Below are positions 1 through 7,645 of a stretch of DNA of 56,368 bases, one piece after another. A program made the position numbers and the translations under genes. The notes under the pieces are model-generated. The model saw only the letters and a program-made list of their open reading frames with translations. It ran no database searches and was not told the origin of the DNA. This DNA is from Hyphomicrobiales bacterium (GTDB lineage: Bacteria; Pseudomonadota; Alphaproteobacteria; Rhizobiales; Rhizobiaceae), in the NCBI GenBank assembly GCA_900466475.1, contig UBMI01000033.1, positions 1 to 56,368 of the forward strand, given 5' to 3'. Within the stretch, counting starts at the first letter, position 1; each line of letters begins with the position of its first letter.

Positions 1-165
1 GACCTCTACGAGGCCGAGGTCCGCTATCTCATCGACAATGAATGGGCCGTCACTGCCCACGATGTGCTCTGGCGGAGAACCAAGAAGGGGCTTTATCTCT
101 CCGCCGAGGAAGCAGCAGCACTCGGGGAATACATGGTCGCAGCGCCGATGCGCATGGCGGGATGA
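1..165 (+). CDS. glpD: Glycerol-3-phosphate dehydrogenase, C-terminal end (partial)
   Basis: This is the last 54 codons of an FAD-dependent, membrane-associated glycerol-3-phosphate dehydrogenase, which oxidises glycerol 3-phosphate to dihydroxyacetone phosphate. The frame is open from base 1 to the TGA at 163-165. Visible family signatures are the LYEAEVRYLIDNEWA segment and the DVLWRRTKKGLYL segment, both typical of the GlpD C-terminal domain. The first ~450 residues lie outside the window. The other end of the window begins a glpD-like gene in the same orientation right after glpR, so this may be the tail of that same gene on a circular molecule, or a second copy. Confidence 0.9.
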   Translation, partial: DLYEAEVRYLIDNEWAVTAHDVLWRRTKKGLYLSAEEAAALGEYMVAAPMRMAG

Positions 166-324
166 TGTTCCGATATAGGGCGGATTTCACGTCCATATGC
201 AGTATTCGTAAAGTCTGTTGAGAGCCTGACACCGGCCGGAGCGTAAATATTCGATGAAAATCTTGCTCGAGCGAAGCAAAAGCGCTTCCAGTTGCTCACT
301 ATTCACTCTAACATCAGGTAATCG

Positions 325-353
325 GCCGGTCCGCTCCAGGCGTTCCGGCTTTT
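325..353 (+). terminator. Likely rho-independent terminator after glpD
   Basis: GCCGGTCCGC (325-334) pairs with GCGTTCCGGC (340-349) at 8 of 10 positions, leaving a TCCAG loop, and is followed by TTTT (350-353). It sits 160 bp past the glpD stop and just before the ribosome-binding site of the next gene, so it could also act as a leader attenuator for that gene. Confidence 0.45.
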
Positions 354-369
354 GAAGGTGAGAACCGTG

Positions 370-2325
370 ATGGACGGGTCAACCGGGGAAGTGAAGGCGA
401 ACAGATTATGTCTGCTCGGCAGGCCGCGATTGCTGGCCGCCGGGACCGAGCTTCCTTTGCCCGAAAAGTCCTATTTCCTGCTGGCAATGTTAGCGCTGTC
501 GTCGGAACCGCTGGTCGATCGCGAAACCATCCGGTGCCAGCTCTGGCAATCCGAACTACCCGAAAAACGGGCCGGCAGCCTCCGCCAACTTCTGTCGCGC
601 ATCGAGCAGAGCATTCCCGAGGGGCTGCCGCCGCTGCTCACTGCCACGCGCACCCATCTCGGCCTTGCGCCCGGCTGGGAGATCGACCTCAATATCCTCA
701 AGCAGAAGGATATGTTGGAACCGGGTCAAAGCGGTATCCTGCTCGGCGAACTGCTTGAAAGCGTCAAGTCTCCGACACAGGGCGCCGAGGACTGGTTGAC
801 CTTCGAGCGCCAGCGCATCGACGAAGCACGGTCGGCGCATCTTGCCCGCCTGCTGGAAAATGAGTGCGAGCGCGCCGACGAGGAGCAGATCGCTTTTGCG
901 AAGCGCCTGATCGAACTCGATCCCGCTAACGAGATCGCGTGCCGGGCACTCATGTGTGCCCATGCCCGTATGAACGACCTGCCGGCGGCGCGTCAGGCCT
1001 ATCTGAGATGCCGCAGCCAGCTTAAAGACGATTTCGATATCGAGCCGGACCAAGCCACCACGGCCCTTGCCCGCGAACTTGGGATCCTGTCGGCGGCACA
1101 GCCGGCGGCAGCGGAACGTCCGCGTCCGGTGTCGGAATTGCTGATCGATCCGACAGGCCAGCCGCGCATCGTCATCCTGCCGCCCGAAAGCATCCTCACC
1201 GACCCGCTGATGGAACGTGTCGGCCGGGCGCTGCTCGAAGATGTGACGATCGGGCTCAGCCAGCAGCGCGGCTTCAAGGTGATTGCGGCTCACACGAGTC
1301 TCGAAATGCTGAGCCGGGCGCTCGATCCGACGCGCCCGACCGTCGGCCCCCTCGACCTTTCCTTCGACTATGCCGTTTATGTGACGATCCAGAGCCGAGA
1401 CGAAGATGTCTACGCGACCTGCCGGCTGACGCGCACGGCGACCTCCGAAGTGCTCTGGGCAGTCGAAATTCCTTTTGCGATGCAGAAGATCAGCGAGGCC
1501 TTCAGCCAGCTGACCCGGCGCATCGTCATGACGCTTGCCGATACGATCGAGCGCTACGAACTGGCGATGCCGCTCGGCGACGTACCGGCGTCCGCCTATC
1601 GCCTCTATCTCGAAGGCAAGCGGCTGATTTCTCAGACCGACCTGCAGCACCTGCGGCAGGCGCGCAAATGGTTCAAGTCGTCGCTCAGCCGTTACGAACA
1701 TTTCTCGCCAGCTCATGCCGGCATGTCACGCGCGCTTGGCATGGAATGGCTGATCCGCGGGATGCGCGACCGGGACCTGCTGGACGAAGCCTACAGCGCA
1801 GCAAGGATGGCGCGGCAAACCGACCCGAACAGTGGCCGCGCTTTCCGTGAACTCGGCTTCGTGGCGCTCTACCGTCGCCGTTTTGAAGAAAGCCTCGATT
1901 CCTTCCAGCAGGCCCAGGATCTCAATCCCAACGATGCCGATATCCTGGCCGATTTCGCCGATGCGCTTTCCCATGACGGCGATTTCGATCGGGCTCTCGA
2001 GCTCAGCCGCGCCGCCTTCAAGCTCAACCCGCTGCCGCCGGACTACTATTACTGGAACCTCGGCGGCATCCACTTCATGCGCGAAGAATACGAAAAAGCG
2101 ATCGATGCGCTGGAGCCGGTGAAGGCAAAACAGGCAACGGCCCGCCTGCTTGCAGCGGCCCATGCCATGGCAGGCGATGCCACAAAAGCCAAGAACTACG
2201 CCCGCGTCGTTTTGGAAAACTTCCCTGATTTTCGCAGTGAAGAGATCCGTCATTTTGTCCCCGATCGCGATCCGGCCTTCACGGATCCGTTGATAAAAGG
2301 CCTGCAACTCGCCGGTCTTCCCTGA
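370..2325 (+). CDS. SARP-type (BTAD) transcriptional regulator with C-terminal TPR repeats
   Basis: This is a large putative activator of 651 residues. The N-terminal ~95 residues look like an OmpR/SARP winged helix (LCLLGRPRLL...; LWQSELPEKRAGSLRQLLSR). Residues ~100-240 resemble a bacterial transcriptional activator domain, ending in DDFDIEPDQATTALARELG. A middle domain (~260-400) contains VILPPESILTDPLMERVG, similar to cyclase-linked TolB/FlgO-like domains. The remainder (~420-650) is helical TPR-like repeat (FEESLDSFQQAQDLNPNDADILADFADAL). ATG 370 is chosen because AAGGTGAG lies 9 bases upstream; TTG 352 and GTG 358/367 are in frame. It lies immediately upstream of, and in line with, the peptide-YcaO-TfuA genes, so it is probably their pathway regulator. 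That role is inferred from position. Confidence 0.85.
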   Translation: MDGSTGEVKANRLCLLGRPRLLAAGTELPLPEKSYFLLAMLALSSEPLVDRETIRCQLWQSELPEKRAGSLRQLLSRIEQSIPEGLPPLLTATRTHLGLAPGWEIDLNILKQKDMLEPGQSGILLGELLESVKSPTQGAEDWLTFERQRIDEARSAHLARLLENECERADEEQIAFAKRLIELDPANEIACRALMCAHARMNDLPAARQAYLRCRSQLKDDFDIEPDQATTALARELGILSAAQPAAAERPRPVSELLIDPTGQPRIVILPPESILTDPLMERVGRALLEDVTIGLSQQRGFKVIAAHTSLEMLSRALDPTRPTVGPLDLSFDYAVYVTIQSRDEDVYATCRLTRTATSEVLWAVEIPFAMQKISEAFSQLTRRIVMTLADTIERYELAMPLGDVPASAYRLYLEGKRLISQTDLQHLRQARKWFKSSLSRYEHFSPAHAGMSRALGMEWLIRGMRDRDLLDEAYSAARMARQTDPNSGRAFRELGFVALYRRRFEESLDSFQQAQDLNPNDADILADFADALSHDGDFDRALELSRAAFKLNPLPPDYYYWNLGGIHFMREEYEKAIDALEPVKAKQATARLLAAAHAMAGDATKAKNYARVVLENFPDFRSEEIRHFVPDRDPAFTDPLIKGLQLAGLP

Positions 2326-2328
2326 TAC

Positions 2329-2371
2329 AACGCCTTTTAATGAAGCCTGTAACGCTTAAATGACGCAGGCA
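2329..2371 (+). promoter_or_regulatory. Candidate SARP-binding direct repeats upstream of the peptide gene
   Basis: AACGC occurs at 2329-2333 and again at 2351-2355, exactly 22 bp apart (two helical turns), each followed by a TTAA/TAAATGA-like segment. SARP-family activators are known to bind short direct repeats at 11- or 22-bp periods. The 12-mer GCCTGTAACGCT (2345-2356) recurs exactly at 4572-4583, again about 65-70 bp upstream of a small gene. Confidence 0.35.
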
Positions 2372-2427
2372 ATGTTCTTTTCGAATGGTTAACGGCGGCA
2401 AGCCGCCCAATCATTTGGAGAGAGATC

Positions 2428-2571
2428 ATGAAGACCGTTGAAACCAACGCTGCAGCCCAGGCCCCCGCACTCCGTTTCTCCGCAGCTGCAAAGGCAGCCG
2501 TGAAGCAGGACGAACTGACCGTTTCGGCAAATGGCCTTGAAAGCCTGACGCATGCGCTGAGGTTCCGCTAA
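2428..2571 (+). CDS. Small peptide, candidate RiPP precursor for the adjacent YcaO-TfuA
   Basis: This 47-codon ORF starts at ATG 2428 behind a strong GGAGAGA Shine-Dalgarno and ends TAA 2569-2571, only 13 bp before the YcaO start. The product begins MKTVETNAAAQAPALRF, has an Ala/Lys-rich middle (AAAKAAVKQDEL) and ends LTVSANGLESLTHALRFR. It contains no cysteine, a charged helical-looking first half, and a repeated ALRF motif (residues 14-17 and 43-46). Genes of this size directly before a YcaO enzyme are typically precursor peptides with an N-terminal leader and C-terminal core; trifolitoxin's TfxA from Rhizobium is a similar size. Absence of Cys argues against thiazole formation but is compatible with backbone thioamidation, the chemistry associated with YcaO-TfuA pairs. 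No database match was consulted, so the precursor role is inference from size, position and ribosome-binding site. Confidence 0.65.
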   Translation: MKTVETNAAAQAPALRFSAAAKAAVKQDELTVSANGLESLTHALRFR

Positions 2572-2584
2572 GGAATTGAACAGC

Positions 2585-3847
2585 ATGTCTGCTTTGGCCG
2601 ACCTCGAAACGCTTGCCGCTGATCTCAACAGAGCATCGGCAGGCGTCAACAGCTATCACGACCGGTCGATGACACCGGCGCAGACCTTTGCGGCGATCAA
2701 GCCGCATCTGCGCGAATTCGGCATCACTCGCGTCGGACTGCTGACAGGCCTTGACGTGCTGAATATTCCCGTTGCCTTCGCCACGAGGCCGAACAGCCAT
2801 ACGTTGTCGGTTTTCCAGGGCAAGGGTATCGACAAGGAAGCGGCGATGACCTCGGCGGCTATGGAGGCGATCGAGACCCGCATCGCCGAAATCGCCCCAG
2901 CCGACCTGACGCTTGCCAGCATCGAGACCATGAGGGCCGAGCGGGCCACGATCATCGACCTCGACAGCGTCGCGCGTTGCGCGCCTGAAGAGATCGGTAA
3001 TGGCCAGATCCCCTGGTGCTCCGGCCTTGATCTTCTATCGGGTAGCACTGCTTTTGTGCCCTGGTGGCTGGTAGGCCTCGACCATCGTGGCGAGCGTCCC
3101 CCGGGCTTCGAACAGTCGAGCGATGGGCTTGCCTCTGGCAATACGCCGGCGGAAGCCGTGCTGCATGGTCTATGCGAACTCGTCGAGCGTGATGCCTGGG
3201 CGCTGACCCAGCTCAAGTCGCCCGAACAGCTGAAACAGAACCGCGTCGATCCGCTTGCCTTCGCCGATGCCGTGATCGACGTGATGGTCGATCGTATCCG
3301 TCAGGCTGGCATGCGCCTCTTGCTGATCGATATGACCACCGATATCGGCGTTCCCGCCTTTCTTGCCGTCATCATTCCCGGCAACCTGTCCGATCGTGTC
3401 GATGCCCGGTGGGCGCAGGTCTGCGGCGGTTGCGGCTGCCATCCCGATCCGGTGCGCGCTGCCCTCCGCGCCATTACCGAGGCGGCACAGAGCCGGTTGA
3501 CGGCCATTGCCGGCAGCCGTGACGATTTCTCGCCGAAGATCTACCAGCGGATCGACCGCAGCGCCGGCATGCGCCAAGTCGTCGATCTCTGCAATGATGA
3601 TGCGGCTCTGAAACCCTTCCCGATACGCCCGCAACGCCCGGCGACGATCCAGGATACGATCCGTCACATTGCTGGCCGGCTGAGGGCCGCCGGCATTACC
3701 CAGATCATCGCCGTGCCGTTGCCGCATCCGACCCTTCCGGTTTCGGTGGTGCGCGTCATTGTGCCGGGCCTTGAGGTCGATATCAGCGGCCAATATATCC
3801 AGCTTGGCCTGCGCGCCGTCAATGTCATCAGGGAGGCTGCGGCATGA
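2585..3847 (+). CDS. YcaO-domain cyclodehydratase / thioamidation enzyme
   Basis: YcaO enzymes use ATP to activate peptide backbone amides, forming azolines, or thioamides when paired with TfuA. This 420-residue protein has the conserved ATP/Mg signatures: SVFQGKGIDKEAAMTSAAMEAIE-type motif around residues 75-97, the second block AEAVLHGLCELVERDAW (189-205; E198, E201, R202), and a third at 280-304 (CGGCGCHPDP...AITEAAQSR). The ATG at 2585 has AAGGA ten bases upstream; an in-frame TTG at 2576 is less likely. It follows the 47-codon peptide gene by 13 bp and overlaps tfuA by 4 bp (ATGA), so the three are almost certainly co-transcribed. It carries no visible fused ocin-ThiF partner, as expected for TfuA-dependent members. 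Substrate is unproven. Confidence 0.9.
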   Translation: MSALADLETLAADLNRASAGVNSYHDRSMTPAQTFAAIKPHLREFGITRVGLLTGLDVLNIPVAFATRPNSHTLSVFQGKGIDKEAAMTSAAMEAIETRIAEIAPADLTLASIETMRAERATIIDLDSVARCAPEEIGNGQIPWCSGLDLLSGSTAFVPWWLVGLDHRGERPPGFEQSSDGLASGNTPAEAVLHGLCELVERDAWALTQLKSPEQLKQNRVDPLAFADAVIDVMVDRIRQAGMRLLLIDMTTDIGVPAFLAVIIPGNLSDRVDARWAQVCGGCGCHPDPVRAALRAITEAAQSRLTAIAGSRDDFSPKIYQRIDRSAGMRQVVDLCNDDAALKPFPIRPQRPATIQDTIRHIAGRLRAAGITQIIAVPLPHPTLPVSVVRVIVPGLEVDISGQYIQLGLRAVNVIREAAA

Positions 3848-4590
3848 AGGTCCTCTTCGTCGGTCCGAGCCTTGCGAGCGAGATTGCAGATGCTCGAAAG
3901 CAGCATCCTGATGTCGATTTCCGCGCGCCGGCGGCCTGCGGCGACATTCTGAAAGCCGTCCATGAAGGGGCAACGGCGATCGGTCTGATCGACGGCTATT
4001 TTGGCGATCTGCCATCCGTGTGGCACAAGGAAATCCTCTTTGCGCTGGAAAATGGCGTTGCCGTTGCTGGCGGATCCAGCATGGGGGCGTTGCGCGCTGC
4101 CGAGTGCTCCGCCTTCGGCATGATCGGCATCGGTTCGATCTTCGAAGACTATGAATCCGGCGCGCTTCTCGACGACGAGGCGGTCGCGCTCGTCCATGCG
4201 CCACAGGAGCTCGGCTGGCTGCCGCTTTCCGTTCCCTGGGTCGATTTCGAGCCGACGATTGAAGGCCTGCATGCGAAGGGTGAGATTACCGTCAGTGAGC
4301 GCAAGAAGCTGCTCCTTGCCGGGCGTTTCCTGCATTTCTCCGAACGCACCTATGCCAAGGTGGTCGAAGAGTCCCACTTTGCCCGCAAACCGCGGCGCGA
4401 ACAGATCCTGGCCGTGATTCGCGCCAATCGCGTCGAGCGCAAGCGGACCGATGCAAGGCTCGTGCTGGAATGGCTGCAAAAAGGAGAGTTTGCGTCAACG
4501 AAACGTGACTGGAGCTTTGCTGCGACCTCGCATTTCGAGCTGTTGCAAGCCGAAGTCACGCAGCAGATGCGGCCTGTAACGCTCGAATAA
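3844..4590 (+). CDS. tfuA: TfuA-like protein, partner of YcaO
   Basis: TfuA was first described from trifolitoxin production in Rhizobium leguminosarum; homologues accompany YcaO in thioamide pathways (thioviridamide group, methanogen McrA glycine thioamidation), where they are thought to deliver sulfur. The 248-residue protein begins MKVLFVGPSL and has the family hallmark SSMGALRAAE at residues 78-87 followed by FGMIGIGSIFEDYESG. It starts inside the YcaO stop codon (ATGA overlap), so translation is probably coupled. The gene ends at TAA 4588-4590. The last ~90 residues are basic and helical. Assignment to the family is secure; sulfur transfer here is inferred. Confidence 0.9.
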   Translation: MKVLFVGPSLASEIADARKQHPDVDFRAPAACGDILKAVHEGATAIGLIDGYFGDLPSVWHKEILFALENGVAVAGGSSMGALRAAECSAFGMIGIGSIFEDYESGALLDDEAVALVHAPQELGWLPLSVPWVDFEPTIEGLHAKGEITVSERKKLLLAGRFLHFSERTYAKVVEESHFARKPRREQILAVIRANRVERKRTDARLVLEWLQKGEFASTKRDWSFAATSHFELLQAEVTQQMRPVTLE

Positions 4591-4648
4591 CGGTTCCAAG
4601 CCCAAGGTATCTCGCGTGGGGATATGACTGTTGTCGAGGGCGGAAACG

Positions 4649-4915
4649 ATGTTTGAAAAAAGGGACCAAGGTGCAGGCAGAGAATACGCAAGACTCTTCC
4701 GGCTGCTGTCGGCAGCCAAGGAGGAAGCTGAAAAACTTCAGCTGCGCAATCTCATGCACCTGACAAACATGGCGCTGCTGCAAGTCGTCATCGATTGGGA
4801 CGGCATCGATCCGGATAGGGAACTCGATGCGAACCTCGAAAAACTCCTCGGCAGCAAAGCCAAGATCGCAATGAAGGACGCTGGCGAGAATCTGATCGTG
4901 ATCGATCGCCATTAG
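4649..4915 (+). CDS. Small helical protein of unknown function, downstream of tfuA
   Basis: This 88-residue protein (MFEKRDQGAGREYARL...) is predicted to be mostly alpha-helical and soluble: a KEEAEKLQLRNLMHLTNMALLQ helix, then VVIDWDGIDPDRELDANLEKLLG. There is no signal peptide, Cys cluster or known motif. ATG 4649 is preferred, with GAGGGCGGA just upstream; TTG 4631 is possible. It lies 58 bp after tfuA on the same strand, and its upstream region repeats a 12-mer found before the peptide gene, so it may belong to the same regulon. It could be an accessory, immunity or regulatory protein; no function is claimed. Confidence 0.7.
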   Translation: MFEKRDQGAGREYARLFRLLSAAKEEAEKLQLRNLMHLTNMALLQVVIDWDGIDPDRELDANLEKLLGSKAKIAMKDAGENLIVIDRH

Positions 4916-4961
4916 CCCTGATGAAGGGTGCGACAGAGCGCTAAAAAATCAGTCCGACGTG

Positions 4962-5369
4962 CTATTCTGCAGCGTCGAAGTCCGTTTGCTCGGTCGTGGC
5001 AATCGCTTGGACGAGCTTGAGGATTTTCTTGCGAAGCTGCTCGTTCTTGATCGAGAAAAAGGCAGCGTTCAGCTGGACGCCTTCACGCGAAATGACGAAT
5101 TCTTCGCTCGGAGCGGGATTATCGTTCGCGTTGGCGGCAGGCGCCGTCAGGTCGTCGAAAAAGGTCCTGACATCGACGCTGAGTGCGCCGGCGATTTCGA
5201 CGAGCATGCTGGCAGAAACGCGGTTGGAGCCCTTTTCGTATTTCTGGATCTGCTGGAAGGTCACACCAACACGATCGCCCAGTTCCGTCTGAGAAACCTT
5301 TCTCAGCAGTCGCTGTATGCGGATCGTCTTGCCGACGTGAACGTCCACGGAATGCGGTTCTTCTTTCAT
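4962..5369 (-). CDS. XRE-family helix-turn-helix regulator
   Basis: This 135-residue DNA-binding protein has an N-terminal XRE/Cro HTH at residues ~12-66 (VGKTIRIQRLLRKVSQTELG, then GVTFQQIQKYEKGSNRVSAS), closely resembling the rhizobial PraR/SinR-like regulators with the FQQIQKYEKG recognition helix. The C-terminal half (residues ~75-135) is acidic, with a helical tail KNEQLRKKILKLVQAIATTEQ suited to oligomerisation. ATG 5369 has a GGAGGGA-type Shine-Dalgarno. It converges with the small gene at 4649-4915 with a 46-bp gap. It could regulate the peptide locus or be unrelated. Confidence 0.85.
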   Translation of the reverse strand: MKEEPHSVDVHVGKTIRIQRLLRKVSQTELGDRVGVTFQQIQKYEKGSNRVSASMLVEIAGALSVDVRTFFDDLTAPAANANDNPAPSEEFVISREGVQLNAAFFSIKNEQLRKKILKLVQAIATTEQTDFDAAE

Positions 5370-5589
5370 CTCATATTCCCTCCTGCGAAAACCGGACCGA
5401 CAACTTACACGGCCCGCAACAACAACTTTTAGCCGAGTTAGTTCAACCTAGCAATTGTTTGGATGTAGTTTAGGTTGGGCCAAAACATCGCGCCATCCGA
5501 GAGCCACTACGGATTGCACGTCGCGACAGATCACTTCATACGAGAATCCGGCAGAATTAAACTCTGGAAGGGCGTGCCGTGGATGAAAT

Positions 5590-6414
5590 TCAGAGCATCC
5601 ACAGCCGCTGCGCATTGCCGTGCAGGAGCCTCGAACGCTCCGTTTCCGCAGTGCCTGACAATACCGCCTGGGTGGCCGCAACCCAGGTGGAAAGGCCGTT
5701 TGCCAGCGTGCAGACCGGCCAGTCGCTGCCCCAGACCACACGATCCCAGCCGAAGCTTGATATGACGTGCTCGATATAGGGCCGCAGGTTTTCCGCCGTC
5801 CAGCTCGCCGGATCGGCATTTGTGACGATACCGGAAATCTTGGCGACGACATTTGGCCGGCGGGCGATTTCGATTATACCCCGGCTCCAGGGCTCGAAGG
5901 CGTTCGACTTGATGTCCGGATTGCCGCAATGGTCGAGCACGAACTGGACGTCGGGCGCAGCATCGGTGAGCGCCGCCACCTTGCCGACCTGATGCGGCAG
6001 CGTGCAGAGGTCGAAAGTCAGCCCGGTGCCCGAGAGCCTTCTGACATTCTCGCGGAAGAGTGAAGCTTCCGAGACATCGTCTGGCACCACATGCAGCACA
6101 CGCCGGAAGCCCTTGACGAAGGGATCGGCCTTCTGTCGCTCCAGATAGGCGGCAAAACCATCTTCTTCCGGCCGGCAGGAGACGATCGCGCCGGCCACGA
6201 GGTCGCCGAGGCGGCTGACATAGTCGGTTTCGGCCTGCATGATGACCGGATCGACATCCACCTCCATGTGCAGAACCTTGGTGATGCCGCAGCGCTTTGC
6301 CTCGGTCGCATAGGTCTCATAGAGAAAATCGCGGTCGAGAGCAGGCACATTCGCGAGCCAGGGATAATGCAGAGCCGACCGGTCGATGACGTGCAGATGT
6401 GTATCGATGAACAC
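5590..6414 (-). CDS. Amidohydrolase-2 family lactonase, probable L-fuconolactonase
   Basis: This is a TIM-barrel metal-dependent hydrolase of 274 residues, of the COG3618 group that includes L-fuconolactonase and L-rhamnonolactonase. The metal motif is at the N-terminus (FIDTHLHVID, residues 2-11), with a barrel His at FVLDHCGNPD and the catalytic Asp in WGSDWPVCT near residue 230. The start is GTG 6414, preceded by GGAGGAGAAG. It neighbours an IclR regulator (77 bp away, same strand) and lies opposite L-fuconate dehydratase and 2-keto-3-deoxyfuconate dehydrogenase genes. Its likely job is opening L-fucono-1,5-lactone to L-fuconate. An L-rhamnonate substrate cannot be excluded from the sequence alone. 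Confidence 0.75.
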   Translation of the reverse strand: MFIDTHLHVIDRSALHYPWLANVPALDRDFLYETYATEAKRCGITKVLHMEVDVDPVIMQAETDYVSRLGDLVAGAIVSCRPEEDGFAAYLERQKADPFVKGFRRVLHVVPDDVSEASLFRENVRRLSGTGLTFDLCTLPHQVGKVAALTDAAPDVQFVLDHCGNPDIKSNAFEPWSRGIIEIARRPNVVAKISGIVTNADPASWTAENLRPYIEHVISSFGWDRVVWGSDWPVCTLANGLSTWVAATQAVLSGTAETERSRLLHGNAQRLWML

Positions 6415-6491
6415 GCTCTTCTCCTCCAGAGAGTGGTTGGCAGCAACCTATCCCTGGTGAATGGATTGTTCAAATAGAAATTCGGCCGGCC

Positions 6492-7277
6492 TTAAGCCTG
6501 CACGGCAATCGATGCGCCGGCGAGCGCCGAGAGTTCAGCGGCCGTCTTCTGCACCATGCCGATCGCCTGAGTGATGTCGGGCGCTGCCGGCGCGTTCACC
6601 AGCGCGATATAGGGGCAGGTCAGCGCTGCAATGCCGCGCCCGTCCGGCCCCAGGATCGGTGCAGAGAGATTATAGACACCGGCCGTCTGGGCACTTGCCA
6701 TCATCTCATAGCCGCGCTCGCGGATCTGGTTCAGCCGCTCGTAAAACTCCGCGCCGAGATCGGCGTCTTTGCGGCTGCGCACATGTTCCGAAATCATCAT
6801 CTCGCGTTCTTCGTCGCTGCGGAAGGCAAGCAGCACGTGGCCGGACCCTGTGTCGAAGAGACTGATGTGGGAACCGACGCGGATCGACAGGCCCCAATAG
6901 TCCGGCGCCTCCTGCTGCGCGATGACGACGGCAGCACCCCGGTCGAAGACGGCAAGATGGTTCGCCTGGCGCGAGCGCTGGGCGAGATCGCGCATCAGCG
7001 GCGTCGCATAGGAGGCGAGCCGTCGCACCGGCGCATGCAGCTGCGCCAGGCCGAAGAGTTTCAGGGTGAGAGAATAACGGTCGCCATCGAGCCGCGTCAC
7101 GTAACCACGCTTCACGAGACGGTCGAGCATGCGGTAGAATTCATTCGGGCTGCGCTCCAGCCGCTTCGCGATTTCCGCCTGCGTCAGGCCGCTGTCGACG
7201 CCGGCCAGAAGTTCGAGAATATCAAGACCCTTGTCGAGCGCCGGAGCGCGATAGCGATCTGACTCTTCGGTCTCCAT
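6492..7277 (-). CDS. IclR-family transcriptional regulator
   Basis: This 261-residue regulator has an N-terminal winged helix (residues ~12-75: YRAPALDKGLDILELLAG, LTQAEIAKRLERSPNEFYRMLDRLVKRGYV) and an IclR effector-binding domain (~80-255). ATG 7277 has GGAGGGAAG upstream. It is divergent from the SDR/dehydratase pair, with a palindrome-rich gap between them, and is probably co-transcribed with the downstream lactonase. It most likely controls this L-fucose-type cluster in response to a pathway sugar acid. Confidence 0.88.
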   Translation of the reverse strand: METEESDRYRAPALDKGLDILELLAGVDSGLTQAEIAKRLERSPNEFYRMLDRLVKRGYVTRLDGDRYSLTLKLFGLAQLHAPVRRLASYATPLMRDLAQRSRQANHLAVFDRGAAVVIAQQEAPDYWGLSIRVGSHISLFDTGSGHVLLAFRSDEEREMMISEHVRSRKDADLGAEFYERLNQIRERGYEMMASAQTAGVYNLSAPILGPDGRGIAALTCPYIALVNAPAAPDITQAIGMVQKTAAELSALAGASIAVQA

Positions 7278-7362
7278 TCTTCCCTCCTGTGAATATCATT
7301 CTGCATATACGCAGACGGGCGGACGGAAAAGAGAAAGTTCGCGCTTGACCACGAGGCAATCG

Positions 7363-7386
7363 TCTGTTTGTCTATAAACAGACAAA
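7363..7386. promoter_or_regulatory. Overlapping inverted repeats, probable IclR operator
   Basis: Two overlapping perfect 7-bp inverted repeats are nested here: TCTGTTT (7363-7369) with AAACAGA (7376-7382), and TTTGTCT (7367-7373) with AGACAAA (7380-7386). They lie between the divergent IclR and SDR genes, 86 bp from the IclR start, where an IclR operator is expected. Confidence 0.55.
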
Positions 7387-7495
7387 TCAAGAGTGAGGAT
7401 GTTGTTCGGCGTAGGTCTTACGCCGGACGATTGCAGTTCCCGGAAAGGCTCGCCAAGGCGAGACAAAAATAAGATAACGGGAGAGGGAGGAGGCC

Positions 7496-7591
7496 ATGCA
7501 GCGCATGGATATCGTGATCGTCGGCCTGATGCGACGCCGCCTGAGCGCGCGCGCAACCGGGCGCGGCCGTTCCCCCGACCAATCCTTTTGA
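7496..7591 (+). other. 31-codon ORF with a very strong ribosome-binding site; leader peptide or gene remnant
   Basis: In the 368-bp gap between the IclR and SDR genes, ATG 7496 follows GGGAGAGGGAGGAGGCC and opens a 31-codon frame ending TGA 7589-7591 (MQRMDIVIVGLMRR...). Such a strong site before so short a frame is unexpected. The first residues faintly resemble the N-terminus of sugar mutarotases (MQRMG.VI.L), so it may be the stub of a lost mutarotase gene. An uORF controlling the SDR is an alternative. The rest of the gap shows only the operator at 7363-7386. Confidence 0.3.
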
Positions 7592-7645
7592 GATCGACTT
7601 CAAGTATCACCGCCAGTGCGGGAAAATCCCCAGAGAGGCCATGAC

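Noticed and set aside
556..1716. 386-codon antisense frame within the SARP regulator gene
   Set aside because: It is a shadow produced by GC-rich codon bias; the sense frame has clear SARP and TPR features.
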